From JBDRCU01 sp043821485 (lineage in GTDB: Bacteria; Patescibacteriota; Minisyncoccia; 2-02-FULL-40-12; IGHO2-01-FULL-4-A): DNA of 64,000 nt. How positions within the stretch are numbered: position 1 is the first letter of the stretch; the number at the start of each line of letters is the position of its first letter. The notes under the pieces were generated by a model. The model made no database searches. It saw nothing but the letters and a program-made list of their open reading frames with translations, and was not told where the DNA came from. The stretch spans positions 1-64,000 of the forward strand of contig JBDRCU010000057.1 in assembly GCA_043821485.1 (NCBI GenBank), written 5' to 3'. Below, one piece after another: positions 40,727-50,401 of the stretch. The position numbers were made by a program, and so were the translations under genes.

Positions 40727-42292
40727 CTATGTGCTGACGGTGGTGCGGTAACTTATTGCTTCTGCAACATGATGTTTTTGGATTATGTCTTCTTCATCTA
40801 TATCTGCTATTGTTCGTGATAACTTTAAAATTTTATGGTATCCGCGTCCTGAGACGAATCTTTCAGTGATAGATTTTTTTATAAAATTGTGAGCATCAGG
40901 CGTTAGTATACAGATATCTTCAATAAGAGAAGGTCCGATTTGATTATTTGTTTTAATTCCATGCTTTTTTAATCGTTTCATTTGTATGTTTCTGACACGA
41001 GACACCTCTTTCGTGATTTCCCTACTGGTTAATCCATAGGATTTGCCAGATAGTTTTTCAAATGTTTCACACGGAACATTTACCTGTAAATCAATTCTAT
41101 CGAGCAGGGGACCGGATAGTTTCTTTTGATAACGGTAGACATCACTTGCAGAACAAGTGCATGCTTCTGATTCACTGCCATATTTACCGCATGGACATGG
41201 ATTCATTGCTACTATTAGCATGAAGCGAGCAGGGAAGGTAATAGTGCCTGAAACTCGTGCAATACTTATGGAGCCTGTTTCAAGAGGTTCTCTTAGTGCT
41301 TCTATGGCATCTCTGCGGAATTCTGGGAATTCATCCAGAAATAGTACTCCGTGATGGGCAAGTGATATCTCTCCCGGCAATGGCCATGATCCACCTCCTG
41401 TAAGGGCTATTGATGATGAGGTGTGATGCGGAGAACGAAAGGGCTTATCTTTGAGTAGGGATATGTTGCGAGTAAGCCCGCGTACACTGTATATTTTGGT
41501 TACCTCTATAGATTCTTCATAATCCATTTTAGGTAATATCCCAGGCAAACAGCGCGCAAGCATTGTTTTGCCTGATCCTGGAGGGCCATGAAGTAATATA
41601 TTATGCTCACCACAGGCAGTTACGAATAAAGCTCGTTTGGCATTCTCAAGACCTTTAATACCGGACAAATCATGGACATTTATTTTGTCCGGTATTTTTG
41701 TCCAGTGTTGTCCGGTATTTGTCCGGTATTTTTGTCCACGAAAAGGGGATATGACCATACTGCCATTTATATGTTCTGTGGCCTCGGATAGGCTCTTAAC
41801 TCCAATAACATCAATGCCTTTTACTACTCCTGCTTCTGGAGCGTTATCATAAGGCACTATTATCTCATCAAAGCCATTAGATACAGCAAGAGAGGCATAT
41901 AGTAGTGCGCCATTAATTCTTCTGACCGAGCCATCAAGTGAGAGTTCGCCAAAGAATATTTGGCGTTTTTTGTGCTTTTGATCCTTTGTATTTTCTCTGA
42001 TTTGCTTGGTTGCATAAAGGTAGCCAAGCGCTATGGGCAGATCATAAGAAGATCCCTGCTTGCGGATATCCGCTGGTGCGAGATTTACAATAACTCTAAT
42101 ATTCTTTTGTTTGGGTCCGATATAGCCAGAGTTTTTGACTGCTGAAGCAATGCGATTTTTGGATTCTTCTACTGTTTTATCAGGAAGGCCTATAATACTA
42201 AAAAATTGCAGACCAGGAGAGGTGTCTACTTCAACTTCAACTACCAGGGCATTGAGTCCCTGTATGGCACCGGAGGAGACGCTAATTGGCAT
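40727..42292 (-). CDS. comM: YifB/ComM family Mg-chelatase-like AAA+ ATPase
   Basis: ComM is a helicase that aids branch migration during natural transformation. 521 residues: an N-terminal Lon-protease-like domain (PISVSSGAIQGLNALVVEVE, RVIVNLAPADIRKQGSSYDLPIA), the AAA+ core with Walker A LLHGPPGSGKTMLARCL and Walker B GVLFLDEFPEF, and a C-terminal domain (FVSGRGYHKILKLSRTIADI). A linker around residues 185-205 is encoded by three copies of GTCCGGTATTT (plus strand 41687, 41710 and 41721). It overlaps the DksA-like gene by one base. With DprA it suggests DNA uptake ability. Confidence 0.95.
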   Translation of the reverse strand: MPISVSSGAIQGLNALVVEVEVDTSPGLQFFSIIGLPDKTVEESKNRIASAVKNSGYIGPKQKNIRVIVNLAPADIRKQGSSYDLPIALGYLYATKQIRENTKDQKHKKRQIFFGELSLDGSVRRINGALLYASLAVSNGFDEIIVPYDNAPEAGVVKGIDVIGVKSLSEATEHINGSMVISPFRGQKYRTNTGQHWTKIPDKINVHDLSGIKGLENAKRALFVTACGEHNILLHGPPGSGKTMLARCLPGILPKMDYEESIEVTKIYSVRGLTRNISLLKDKPFRSPHHTSSSIALTGGGSWPLPGEISLAHHGVLFLDEFPEFRRDAIEALREPLETGSISIARVSGTITFPARFMLIVAMNPCPCGKYGSESEACTCSASDVYRYQKKLSGPLLDRIDLQVNVPCETFEKLSGKSYGLTSREITKEVSRVRNIQMKRLKKHGIKTNNQIGPSLIEDICILTPDAHNFIKKSITERFVSGRGYHKILKLSRTIADIDEEDIIQKHHVAEAISYRTTVST

Positions 42293-42669
42293 TAGGTGAG
42301 TTGGGGTCTATTTTTGACGCAGTTTATACACTTTGTGCTGGCAGGAATTGCTTTCAATCGCTTCATATTGATCTCGGCTTTACATGTTTGGCATTTACCA
42401 TAATCTTTAGTTTCGATGTTTTTAAGAGCATTCTTTACCTCCTTGAGCCGTGTTTCAAGTTCCTGCTCTATTGCGCGCTGTCGCTCCCATGTAGTTACGT
42501 TTTGGGCTTGTTCGTCCAGAGTATTGGAAGAGTCCATCTTTTTAAAATTTGCCTGCCAATCATCCTCCACATTAGGATTCTTACGGGCAATTTGTTTTAA
42601 CTGTTTTTCGATTGCTTTACTTTCTTCCTCTAGAGCTTTTTTAAGTTGTTTTACGTGTTTCGCGTCCAT
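42292..42669 (-). CDS. DksA/TraR-type zinc-finger protein
   Basis: 125 residues: a long charged coiled-coil hairpin (1-90, KQLKKALEEESKAIEKQLKQ) followed by a C4 zinc finger, YGKCQTCKAEINMKRLKAIPASTKCINC. This is the DksA/TraR architecture; such proteins bind the RNA polymerase secondary channel and modulate initiation. The acidic Asp residues at the coiled-coil tip that DksA uses are not obvious by eye, so its activity may differ. The stop shares a base with the ATG of comM. Confidence 0.88.
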   Translation of the reverse strand: MDAKHVKQLKKALEEESKAIEKQLKQIARKNPNVEDDWQANFKKMDSSNTLDEQAQNVTTWERQRAIEQELETRLKEVKNALKNIETKDYGKCQTCKAEINMKRLKAIPASTKCINCVKNRPQLT

Positions 42670-42761
42670 ATTGCAAGTTTATATTTGCGAGGTAAAGATA
42701 CCAGAAACTGGATTTTTTTGCAATGTTTCACGGACTATTAGATTGATTAAATAACTAAGTT

Positions 42762-43958
42762 TTATTTGCCAAGGACTTCGCCTCCAAGATTGTCTAGTAT
42801 TGAGAACATATGATCTCTAGAATTTGTGACGATTAAGTAGGAGCCGTTACTTGACAAGGTTACAGTTGCATGGTCTATGGATTTCAACGGTGTCGAGTAG
42901 TTATTGTATCGTACGTCTGTGCCCCTGTGGTTCATATTTATAAATTCTTGAGATATTGCCTGACTTGGATCAAGTAGAAACAAATCTCTTATGTCGTCTG
43001 CAAGAGTAGTCTCCCACTGACGTATTCCATTGTTCGCAAGACTCATATTGGTCAATCCTACTATAAAACCGCGACTTATTGTTCCATCTGAATTGCCGAA
43101 TAAAGTATAGTAGAATTCTGTATCATTTACTGCTGTTGATATTTCTGATGGAGGATTTAGTAACATTTTGTCTGCGAAATGACTGAACGTATAACGATTT
43201 TGGGACTGATCATCGGAATCAACTAAATAGTATACTGCCAAATCTCCGGGTAAGGGAGGATTTTCGTCTGTTGCCTGTGTAATACCTGATATTGCATCTG
43301 TTTCTGCGGGAATTATCAGGATATTGATAGGGGATAGCAGGTCATTTAGTGAAATAGGCGTTGGTGTCGGAGTCGCTGTAGGTATAGGCGTTGGCGTTGA
43401 CTTCGGTTCTGAATCACGAATTACAAAAAACCAAACTAATACAGCTATGATAGCGATTAATAAAACTGCAGTAATAATTATTGTAGCCTTGGATCCGCTG
43501 TTTGGTTTGGGCGGTTTTATTCCGCCGATTGGAGCGCCTATCAGCGGCGGAGTAATGCCAGGCTTAGGTCTTGGCAGAGGCGGTGTAATCCCTGATGCGG
43601 GCATTGGCGGTACTCCAACTGGTTTGGATGGCGGGCCCATAGAAGATTTATCGCCTCCAAAAAGCGGTGGCGGGCTACCAACTGGCTTAGGCATTGGTCT
43701 ATGAGATATGTTGGGAGCTGGTATTCTCGGTGCAGGGGCTATCGGAGGAGCCATTGGAGGTTTAGGTGGAGCTGGTGGAGCAGAAGGTGCTGGTGTTGGA
43801 ATATTTGATGGAGCCCCCGCTCTGCCTGCAATATCATCACTCATTGTCCTTATTGACGATTGTAATGTAAGAGGCTTGCCCTGTTGTGGGGGCGGCTGTG
43901 GAGGGGCTAGAGGCTTAGCTCCTTGTCCTCCTATTTGTGGTTGTGGTGTATCTGCCAT
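42762..43958 (-). CDS. Pro-rich membrane protein with external domain (398 aa)
   Basis: The first 155 residues are cytoplasmic and extremely Pro/Gly/Ala-rich (PPQPPPQQG, GGIKPPKPNSGS). A membrane helix (about 158-178, ATIIITAVLLIAIIAVLVWF), a Thr/Pro spacer and an external domain with DDLLSPINILIIPAET and GTISRGFIVGLTNMSLANNG follow. I do not recognise a family. It resembles the vWA protein in having a long Pro-rich cytoplasmic arm, which could bind partners inside the cell. An 18-nt palindrome lies just upstream (43966-43983). Confidence 0.6.
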   Translation of the reverse strand: MADTPQPQIGGQGAKPLAPPQPPPQQGKPLTLQSSIRTMSDDIAGRAGAPSNIPTPAPSAPPAPPKPPMAPPIAPAPRIPAPNISHRPMPKPVGSPPPLFGGDKSSMGPPSKPVGVPPMPASGITPPLPRPKPGITPPLIGAPIGGIKPPKPNSGSKATIIITAVLLIAIIAVLVWFFVIRDSEPKSTPTPIPTATPTPTPISLNDLLSPINILIIPAETDAISGITQATDENPPLPGDLAVYYLVDSDDQSQNRYTFSHFADKMLLNPPSEISTAVNDTEFYYTLFGNSDGTISRGFIVGLTNMSLANNGIRQWETTLADDIRDLFLLDPSQAISQEFINMNHRGTDVRYNNYSTPLKSIDHATVTLSSNGSYLIVTNSRDHMFSILDNLGGEVLGK

Positions 43959-43965
43959 ATATTTT

Positions 43966-43983
43966 GAGACATCATAATGTCTC
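43966..43983. promoter_or_regulatory. Palindrome upstream of the Pro-rich protein gene
   Basis: GAGACAT-CATA-ATGTCTC lies between the pnp stop (44002) and the start at 43958. It could be an operator or a weak terminator; a related GAGACATTAGGATG follows at 43993. Confidence 0.4.
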
Positions 43984-44001
43984 GTTAATACACCGGAGAC
44001 A

Positions 44002-46110
44002 TTAGGATGCCTTAGTAAGCATAGTTAAGTTTATTCTACCATACTCGTCTACGTTTTTCACACTAACATGTACACTTTGACCGACTTTTAGAACGTCAGA
44101 AGGCTTGTTTATCCTTTTTTCTCGGGAGATCTCGCTTACGTGAACTAAACCTTCTTTATCAGGCATGTATTCAACAAAAGCACCAAAGTCTAGAAGTCTT
44201 GTTACTTTGCCCTCGAATTCATCTCCAGCTTTTGGTTCATATGTAATAGCATTGATCATTTTAAGAGCTGCATCAAAATCTCCTGTACCTCCTTCAGAAG
44301 TTACGAATACCATTCCATCATCCTCTATGTCGATGTTAACTCCGGTTTTATCTATAATGCCATTTATGGTCTTGCCATGGGGGCCTATTAAGAGACCAAT
44401 CTTTTCCGGATTGATATTTAATGTAATTATTTTTGGTGCTCGTGCAGATAGTTCTTTACGCGGTTCGCCGATTACCTTGGTGATTACTTCCAGTATCTCC
44501 ATGCGAGCTTTACTTGCTTGTTTGAGGGTCTTAAGCAATATTTCATGATCAATTCCCTCGACTTTTACATCCATTTGAAGCGCTGTAATTCCATCTTTGG
44601 TGCCGGCTACCTTTAGATCCATATCTCCATAGTGATCTTCGGGACCTTGTATATCTGTTAATACCTTATGATTATTACCGTCCTTATCAAGCATTAATCC
44701 CATAGCAATGCCCGCTGCAGGGGATTTAATTGGTACGCCGCCATCCATAAGCGCAAGAGTGGAACCGCAAACAGAAGCCATAGACGAAGATCCGTTTGAA
44801 GATAGGATTTCAGAAACAACCTGTATCGTATAGGGGAAGTCTTCTTTTGAGGGAATTAATGGCAGTAGAGCTTTTTCTGCTAATGCTCCATGTCCGATTT
44901 CACGGCGTCCTGGGAATCCTACGCGTCCTGTTTCTCCTACGCAGAAAGGAGGAAATACATAGTGGTGCATGAATCGTTTCTTAGTCAGATCCATCTCCAT
45001 TGTCTCTACCCATTGTTCCATGCCAGGCGATGCTAGTGTCAGGATTGAAAGAGCCTGTGTTGCGCCTCTATTGAATATTGCTGAACCATGTGAACGAGGC
45101 AATGCTCCAATCTCTGCATTTAGCTCTCTTATCTCATCTATCTTTCTGCCGTCCAATCTTTTCTCGCTTTTTACTATATTTTCATGCACTATGCGATCTA
45201 CTTCTTGTTCTAATATTGTTTCTGTTTCTTTGAGTTTAGTCTTAAAATCTGGATCCTCTGCAAAGGTATTTTTTACAAATTCTTCCATTTCTTCCTTTGT
45301 AGTATTCATACCTTTTTTGCGGTCTTGTTTTGTGCCTCCGTACATGCGTTCTTCAAGTTTTGGAGCAATAAACTCGCGTACCTTAGCAGCAAATTCAGCA
45401 TCAGGTTCACTGATCTTAGCCTCTTGTTTCTCTAATTTATTCTCTCCATATATCTCATTCTGGAATTGAATGATTGTCTGCAGAGTTTCAAATCCTTTTG
45501 ATATGGCATCTGCAGTGTCTTCCTCGGATACGATATTGAGTCCTGCTTCAAGCATGTTCATCTTATTAGCTGTACCAGCAACAAGAATATCAAAGTCGCT
45601 TTGTTTGCGTTGTTCGTAGTTAGGATTGAATACTAATTTTCCGTCTATTCTTCCTACGCGCACGCCTCCAATAGGCCCATCAAATGGGATATCGGAAATC
45701 ATGAGTGCCAGGGATGAGCCGAAGATAGCTGGTATGTCAGGGTCATTCTCTCCGTCGAATGAGAACACAGTAGCAATGACTTGAATTTCATTACGGACTC
45801 GACTGTCGAATCTAGGCCTTAATGCGCGGTCTATAACACGGCCTGACAGTATTGCTTCGTCAGATGGACGCGTTTCACGTTTGATCCACTTGGATCCTTT
45901 TATCTTTCCGGCTGCATAATAGCGTTCTTCATACGCTACAGTGAGAGGGAAGTAGTCAGTATCTCTTGGTCCTGACATTGTGGCAGTTACCAATACGGTG
46001 GTTTCCCCATACTGTACGAGACAGGAGCCATTTGCCTGTTGGGCTAATTTGCCCAAAGTAACAGTTAGCGGTTTACCCGCATACTCTTTGGTATATACTT
46101 TTGTTTCCAT
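44002..46110 (-). CDS. pnp: Polynucleotide phosphorylase
   Basis: A 3'-5' phosphorolytic exoribonuclease of the degradosome. 702 residues: two RNase PH domains with an intervening alpha-helical region (KRLDGRKIDEIRELNAEIG, FPYTIQVVSEILSSNGSSSMASVCG), a KH domain (EKIGLLIGPHGKTINGIIDK) and a C-terminal S1 domain (FEGKVTRLLDFGAFVEYMPD). The length is standard. It is near rpsO, its usual partner, but two other genes intervene. A TATAAT box (46247-46252 reverse) would give about 130 nt of leader containing the hairpin at 46151. Confidence 0.97.
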   Translation of the reverse strand: METKVYTKEYAGKPLTVTLGKLAQQANGSCLVQYGETTVLVTATMSGPRDTDYFPLTVAYEERYYAAGKIKGSKWIKRETRPSDEAILSGRVIDRALRPRFDSRVRNEIQVIATVFSFDGENDPDIPAIFGSSLALMISDIPFDGPIGGVRVGRIDGKLVFNPNYEQRKQSDFDILVAGTANKMNMLEAGLNIVSEEDTADAISKGFETLQTIIQFQNEIYGENKLEKQEAKISEPDAEFAAKVREFIAPKLEERMYGGTKQDRKKGMNTTKEEMEEFVKNTFAEDPDFKTKLKETETILEQEVDRIVHENIVKSEKRLDGRKIDEIRELNAEIGALPRSHGSAIFNRGATQALSILTLASPGMEQWVETMEMDLTKKRFMHHYVFPPFCVGETGRVGFPGRREIGHGALAEKALLPLIPSKEDFPYTIQVVSEILSSNGSSSMASVCGSTLALMDGGVPIKSPAAGIAMGLMLDKDGNNHKVLTDIQGPEDHYGDMDLKVAGTKDGITALQMDVKVEGIDHEILLKTLKQASKARMEILEVITKVIGEPRKELSARAPKIITLNINPEKIGLLIGPHGKTINGIIDKTGVNIDIEDDGMVFVTSEGGTGDFDAALKMINAITYEPKAGDEFEGKVTRLLDFGAFVEYMPDKEGLVHVSEISREKRINKPSDVLKVGQSVHVSVKNVDEYGRINLTMLTKAS

Positions 46111-46150
46111 ATTGTTTCACAAACTTGCACGAAGTTGAGCGATGTGGATC

Positions 46151-46183
46151 TGGCCGGCCCTTTGCAGAACAAAAGGCCGGCCA
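46151..46183 (-). promoter_or_regulatory. GC-rich hairpin in the pnp leader
   Basis: TGGCCGGCC (46151-46159) and GGCCGGCCA (46175-46183) form a 9-bp stem that extends with TTTTG/CAAAG to 14 pairs on the RNA. It lies 40 nt upstream of the pnp ATG and downstream of a TATAAT box, so it belongs to the leader. In enteric bacteria a leader stem mediates pnp autoregulation; a similar role here is inference. It could also be a terminator for the gene at 46309. Confidence 0.5.
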
Positions 46184-46308
46184 AAGCCCCATATCAAAGC
46201 ATAACGCACCACTTCACACAGAAATGTGATTTATATTACTAACGGGATTATATCACGATTTTTGAGAAAAACCAGGCTCTGCCCAAACCTCCATTTATTT
46301 TATTTTCA

Positions 46309-47565
46309 CTAAGGAATGTATATCGGAGCAGTAACTACTTTCCATTCGCCATCTATCTCTTTAACTCCAAAGGTGAATTCACTTGTAGGTATATAATCTT
46401 CCTCTACCTGCATGCCACAGCATGGACCAATCTCTAATATACTGCCATCGTCTTTCCTAAACTGTACACTCAATACATATAGGTCTGGATCTTCTTTTCG
46501 AATGGTCAATACTTCTACTGACAAAAAACAGTTAAGGTCGTGACAATAACTCTCTAGAACTTTTGCCTTATTGTCTCTATGCTCTAATGGTGCGAATGCC
46601 TTCATACCCTCCCATACTGGGCCCCTCAAGATTGTACTACCCTGTTCAAACTGAGGTTCAAATATTGCTACAGCTTTTTCGAACTGCTTATTGTTCAGAA
46701 AATCGAAGAAATCAGTTAATACGGTCTTTGCAGAATCTATTTCTGATATTGTAAGAGGGACTGACGCAAAAGATGGAGAAGTGAATTTAATTGAATTGAT
46801 AGTTTGGGAAATAATACCAGCCTCTCTTACTGCCCATTGAGGAATCTTTTCTGTCGGCATTGATCCGTCGAAATATTTAATATCGGATTCACCTGACCCT
46901 TCTCCTTCCGGACTCTCATAGCTCTCAGTTATTTGCATCCAGGTGCCCTCGTGCATTTTTATATAAGTTTTTATGTCTATAGTACCCTTGTAATATTCCT
47001 GATAAGGGGGAAGTTGAATTCCTTTTTTCTCGCCGATTTCTATTATAGTGCATTCTACTTCGTTTTTGCCTGCGTCGAGTGGGTATCCGTTAACTTTTAG
47101 AGAGCATTTTCCTTCGACTGGCATTTGTAATGCCTTATTCATATTTTCCGGGGACGAATAGACATTTGGGAGAGAGCCTTCTTCGGCGTCGCAATTTGAT
47201 AGATTATAATTGCGATCCTCTTCTGTCCATATTCTTATCTCTAACAATGAATGTATTGGTGAGGGTACGTTCCATCTGTGGGAGTAATTACCGCAATTAA
47301 TTGGTGGTCCATAATAGTATACATCTTTGTTGTTATTTTGGACCGGATACTTTATCTCAAATCCAAATTCTTCATTTCTATAGGTCTGCCAGTCAGAGGT
47401 GTCTAGGGATTTCATAAATGGCCATATGCCGACAATCCATGAGAGGATAAGATAAATTATCACAAGAACCAATAGGCTCATCAGACACGCCTTTACGTTG
47501 TTTTTGTGAGGAGCAGTGTCACTTATTGTTTGTTCCATCGGTTGTTCGTTTTGTAGTGTTTCCAT
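46309..47565 (-). CDS. Membrane-anchored PsbP-like surface protein (418 aa)
   Basis: After a polar 26-residue N-terminus there is one membrane helix (27-50, CLMSLLVLVIIYLILSWIVG). An external region opens with DTSDWQTYRNEEFGFEIKYP, shared with the protein at 30583. The second half (about 270-418) reads like a conserved NTF2-like or DUF4878-type domain (AKTVLTDFFDFLNNKQFEKA, then KEIDGEWKVVTAPIYIP). Several Cys residues are spaced for disulphides. Function unknown. It separates rpsO and its NYN neighbour from pnp. Confidence 0.62.
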   Translation of the reverse strand: METLQNEQPMEQTISDTAPHKNNVKACLMSLLVLVIIYLILSWIVGIWPFMKSLDTSDWQTYRNEEFGFEIKYPVQNNNKDVYYYGPPINCGNYSHRWNVPSPIHSLLEIRIWTEEDRNYNLSNCDAEEGSLPNVYSSPENMNKALQMPVEGKCSLKVNGYPLDAGKNEVECTIIEIGEKKGIQLPPYQEYYKGTIDIKTYIKMHEGTWMQITESYESPEGEGSGESDIKYFDGSMPTEKIPQWAVREAGIISQTINSIKFTSPSFASVPLTISEIDSAKTVLTDFFDFLNNKQFEKAVAIFEPQFEQGSTILRGPVWEGMKAFAPLEHRDNKAKVLESYCHDLNCFLSVEVLTIRKEDPDLYVLSVQFRKDDGSILEIGPCCGMQVEEDYIPTSEFTFGVKEIDGEWKVVTAPIYIP

Positions 47566-47571
47566 AATATT

Positions 47572-48096
47572 TTATTTTATTAAATACTTTTTAGGATTTT
47601 GGTCTAAGTCTCGGAACAGATCAACTACCTCTTTGAGCTTGCTTGATGTGCTTCTGCCGAAGGATGAAGCTTCCACGCGAAGACCTTTATTGATACGGAG
47701 GTACTCTACTAGCGGTATAAAGTCGCCATCTCCTGTTACTAGAATTGCTGCGTCTATTTTATCCGCAAGAATTACTGTATCCATTGCCATCCCAACATCC
47801 CAGTCGGCTTTTTTCATGCCTCCTGAAAAGACTTGCAGGTCTTTGACCTTAATTTCAAATCCGCTTTTTTCGAGGGCTTCTATGAATGCACGCTCCTCAC
47901 CGCTTTCTGTTTTAATTACATAAACAAAGGCTCGGATTAGCTTGCGTTTGCCAACTAAATCATCGAGCAAGCGTTTGAAATTAAATTTGGCTTGATAGAG
48001 GTTCTTGGCTGAATGGTAGATATTTTGGGCATCAATAAAAACACCTACACGCTGGTGTTGAGTTTCTGCTGAAGAAGATTGATTTATTCGGGGCAT
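47572..48096 (-). CDS. NYN-domain (LabA/DUF88) protein
   Basis: 174 residues of the PIN-like NYN nuclease superfamily. The acidic metal-binding positions are visible: RVGVFIDAQNIYHSAKNL (Asp17), DWDVGMAMDTVILADKID and AAILVTGDGDFIPLVEYLR. NYN proteins are thought to process RNA. It lies 14 nt after rpsO on the minus strand. A second, broken NYN gene occurs at 61860. Activity is inferred from the conserved acidic residues. Confidence 0.9.
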   Translation of the reverse strand: MPRINQSSSAETQHQRVGVFIDAQNIYHSAKNLYQAKFNFKRLLDDLVGKRKLIRAFVYVIKTESGEERAFIEALEKSGFEIKVKDLQVFSGGMKKADWDVGMAMDTVILADKIDAAILVTGDGDFIPLVEYLRINKGLRVEASSFGRSTSSKLKEVVDLFRDLDQNPKKYLIK

Positions 48097-48109
48097 TATG
48101 GAAATTTTT

Positions 48110-48376
48110 TTACTTTTTCAAACCTAGCTGTTTCACTATTTTAACATGTCTTTCAGGAAAGTCTCGTTTTAAAAGCTCAAGCAGTCTGCGACGCTTCGCA
48201 ACCATCTTCAAAAGTCCGCGTCTGGAACTATTATCTTTCTTATGTTTCTTAAGATGTTTGGACAATTGCTCAATTTCTTCGCTAAAAAGTGCAATCTGAA
48301 CTTCAGGAGAACCAGTATCTCCTTCTTTGGGTGCGTATTTGGTTATGATTTTGCTTTTCTTCTGAGTCGTTAGCAT
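48110..48376 (-). CDS. rpsO: Ribosomal protein uS15
   Basis: 88 residues with the conserved TGSPEVQIALFSEEIEQLSKHLK and SRRGLLKMVAKRRRLLELLK segments that contact 16S rRNA helices 20-22. It is usually next to pnp; here an NYN gene and a surface protein lie between. The ATG is close to a short AT-rich leader with no clear Shine-Dalgarno sequence. Confidence 0.97.
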   Translation of the reverse strand: MLTTQKKSKIITKYAPKEGDTGSPEVQIALFSEEIEQLSKHLKKHKKDNSSRRGLLKMVAKRRRLLELLKRDFPERHVKIVKQLGLKK

Positions 48377-48457
48377 AGGACAAAAATATCACAAAAACCC
48401 ATAAAATGCAAGTCCATCTTATTGTGCGACACAGCTATATATTGCTATACTATATAT

Positions 48458-49369
48458 GTGAATATCAAAGATCTCAAAAACCAATTCCTTGAACATCTAG
48501 AAATTGAGAAAAATAGATCCCCCAAAACAGTAGAAAATTACGATCACTATTTATCTAGATTCTTTATTTTTGCAAAAATAGACAAACCCTCACAGCTCAC
48601 TGAAGAGTTGATCCGCAAATTCAGACTGCATCTCAATAGAATGACCGATAACAAAGACAAATCACTTAAGAAGGTAACTCAAAATTATCACATTATTGCG
48701 CTTAGGGCTTTTTTGAAATATCTATCGAAGCGGGATATACAAACTGTTCCGGCAGAGAAAGTAGAGCTTGGCAAGCAAGAAGAGCGACAAGTTGAATTCC
48801 TTGAAGAAGGCGAGTTAAAGAAGTTTTTGGATTCTCCAAAGATGAATACGCTTGCAGGACTTCGTGATAAATCAATTCTTGAGACTCTTTTTTCAACCGG
48901 GCTTCGCGTATCAGAGTTATGTTCACTAGATCGAGACTCAATTGATCTTGATAGGGGAGAGTTCTCTGTAAAAGGCAAAGGCAGTAAGATACGGTTGGTC
49001 TTTTTATCTGATGATGCCAAGTCTACGATTATTCAATATCTAGATAAACGAGTTGATGCTGATGAGGCGCTTTTCATACGAGTTCCTAAGGATGAAAAAT
49101 TTGAAAAATACGAAAACCTTCGTCTCACTCCACGCAGTATACAGAGAGTCATTAAAAAGTATGCAATTGAATCAGGCATTGTAGGCAAGAAGGTCTCGCC
49201 TCATACATTACGCCATAGCTATGCAACAGACCTTCTTCGCAATGGTGCTGACATCCGTTCAGTGCAGGCTATGCTTGGACATTCATCTGTAACAACAACT
49301 CAAATTTACACTCACGTGACAGACAAGCAGTTACGAGAGGTGCATAAGAAGTTCCACGATAAAAAGTAG
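48458..49369 (+). CDS. xerC: Tyrosine recombinase XerC/XerD-like
   Basis: 303 residues from the GTG at 48458; the ATG-like upstream start at 48422 would include the TATACT box (48446-48451), which ends 6 nt before the GTG. An N-terminal SAM-like domain (FLEHLEIEKNRSPKTVENYDHYL) is followed by the catalytic domain with STGLRVSELCSL (Arg), HTLRHSYATDLLRNGADIRSVQ (His, Arg) and GHSSVTTTQIYTHV (His, Tyr). It resolves chromosome dimers, and could be the enzyme that moves integrase-less elements such as islands A and F; that second role is inference. Confidence 0.92.
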   Translation: MNIKDLKNQFLEHLEIEKNRSPKTVENYDHYLSRFFIFAKIDKPSQLTEELIRKFRLHLNRMTDNKDKSLKKVTQNYHIIALRAFLKYLSKRDIQTVPAEKVELGKQEERQVEFLEEGELKKFLDSPKMNTLAGLRDKSILETLFSTGLRVSELCSLDRDSIDLDRGEFSVKGKGSKIRLVFLSDDAKSTIIQYLDKRVDADEALFIRVPKDEKFEKYENLRLTPRSIQRVIKKYAIESGIVGKKVSPHTLRHSYATDLLRNGADIRSVQAMLGHSSVTTTQIYTHVTDKQLREVHKKFHDKK

Positions 49370-49387
49370 GTGGTATAATGAATACAT

Positions 49388-50374
49388 ATGGAAGAACAAA
49401 TAAACAACCAGGAGCATAAGATAGGTATTTGGCCGATGATTGCAGGCGTAGTGATTTTGATTATTTTAATAATTGTGGTTGCGTGGCTCTACAACAGAGA
49501 CGATGGTATCTCAACCCCTACGCCATCAGTTTCGCCCGAGATATCAAATATTGAACAAACGTCTTTTCTTTTTGGTAATCCATATGATGCTACCTATGCA
49601 GATTGGGTTGAAGTTTTAAATGAAAATGATGTCCCATGCGAGGGTATGAACGATGCGTATAATCCGATATCAATACATGAATCGGACAACGGTATACTGG
49701 TAACAATACTTTGTTATTCTGCGGCATATAACAGTGAATTTATAGCTGTTTATTCGGACGAGGGAGGAAATTTTACAGTTCTGTCATTTCCGATACCTCT
49801 AGATGATGGCATCTGGAGAAATGATGAGATAGTTTGGGGGCTTAGATTTAATGAGAATAATAATATATTAAGTACTATTATGATGGGACGCGGACTAGGA
49901 GACTGTGGAGAGTCAGGAGAGTATATTTTAGATGAGACTCAATCTAAAGTTGAGATACTTGAATATAGGAGAAAGCCTGAATGTGATGAGTACTATGGTT
50001 TTTGGCCTATTGTATATCCTGATACTGAAGGTTATAGATACTACAACATGGATAGAAATGGTTCTAATTCTTTTCTAATGCTTAGATCGGTTCACGATTC
50101 TGATCAATATATTGTTGAATTAAAAGGTAGCGGAGGGTCTTCTGAAATGGCTCCAGCAGACTGCTACATAAGTGCTAGAGGAGAACCGTATGATGATGAT
50201 ACTCTAAGAGCTAAATTTGATCTGGCAAATCCTCTTGACGAAGAGAGGATACTTGAGATGAATTATAGTTACAATGAGGTAGAAATCACTAGAGCAGATA
50301 CTTTCGGTTATTGTAGTTTAGGGACGAATTTTTTGGGCACCTATCGTTATATAGAACCTCCTATATATGATTAG
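49388..50374 (+). CDS. Membrane-anchored surface protein (328 aa)
   Basis: One N-terminal membrane helix (14-35, WPMIAGVVILIILIIVVAWL) is followed by a Thr/Pro linker and an external domain of about 280 residues with many acidic and aromatic positions and 6-7 Cys (DVPCEGMN, ILCYSAAYN, RGLGDCGES, ADCYISARG). No family recognised. A TATAAT box (49374-49379) lies 8 nt before the ATG. The layout repeats that of other anchored proteins in this window. Confidence 0.6.
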   Translation: MEEQINNQEHKIGIWPMIAGVVILIILIIVVAWLYNRDDGISTPTPSVSPEISNIEQTSFLFGNPYDATYADWVEVLNENDVPCEGMNDAYNPISIHESDNGILVTILCYSAAYNSEFIAVYSDEGGNFTVLSFPIPLDDGIWRNDEIVWGLRFNENNNILSTIMMGRGLGDCGESGEYILDETQSKVEILEYRRKPECDEYYGFWPIVYPDTEGYRYYNMDRNGSNSFLMLRSVHDSDQYIVELKGSGGSSEMAPADCYISARGEPYDDDTLRAKFDLANPLDEERILEMNYSYNEVEITRADTFGYCSLGTNFLGTYRYIEPPIYD

Positions 50375-50401
50375 TACTGATTACACTTGACGTTAAAGAA
50401 T

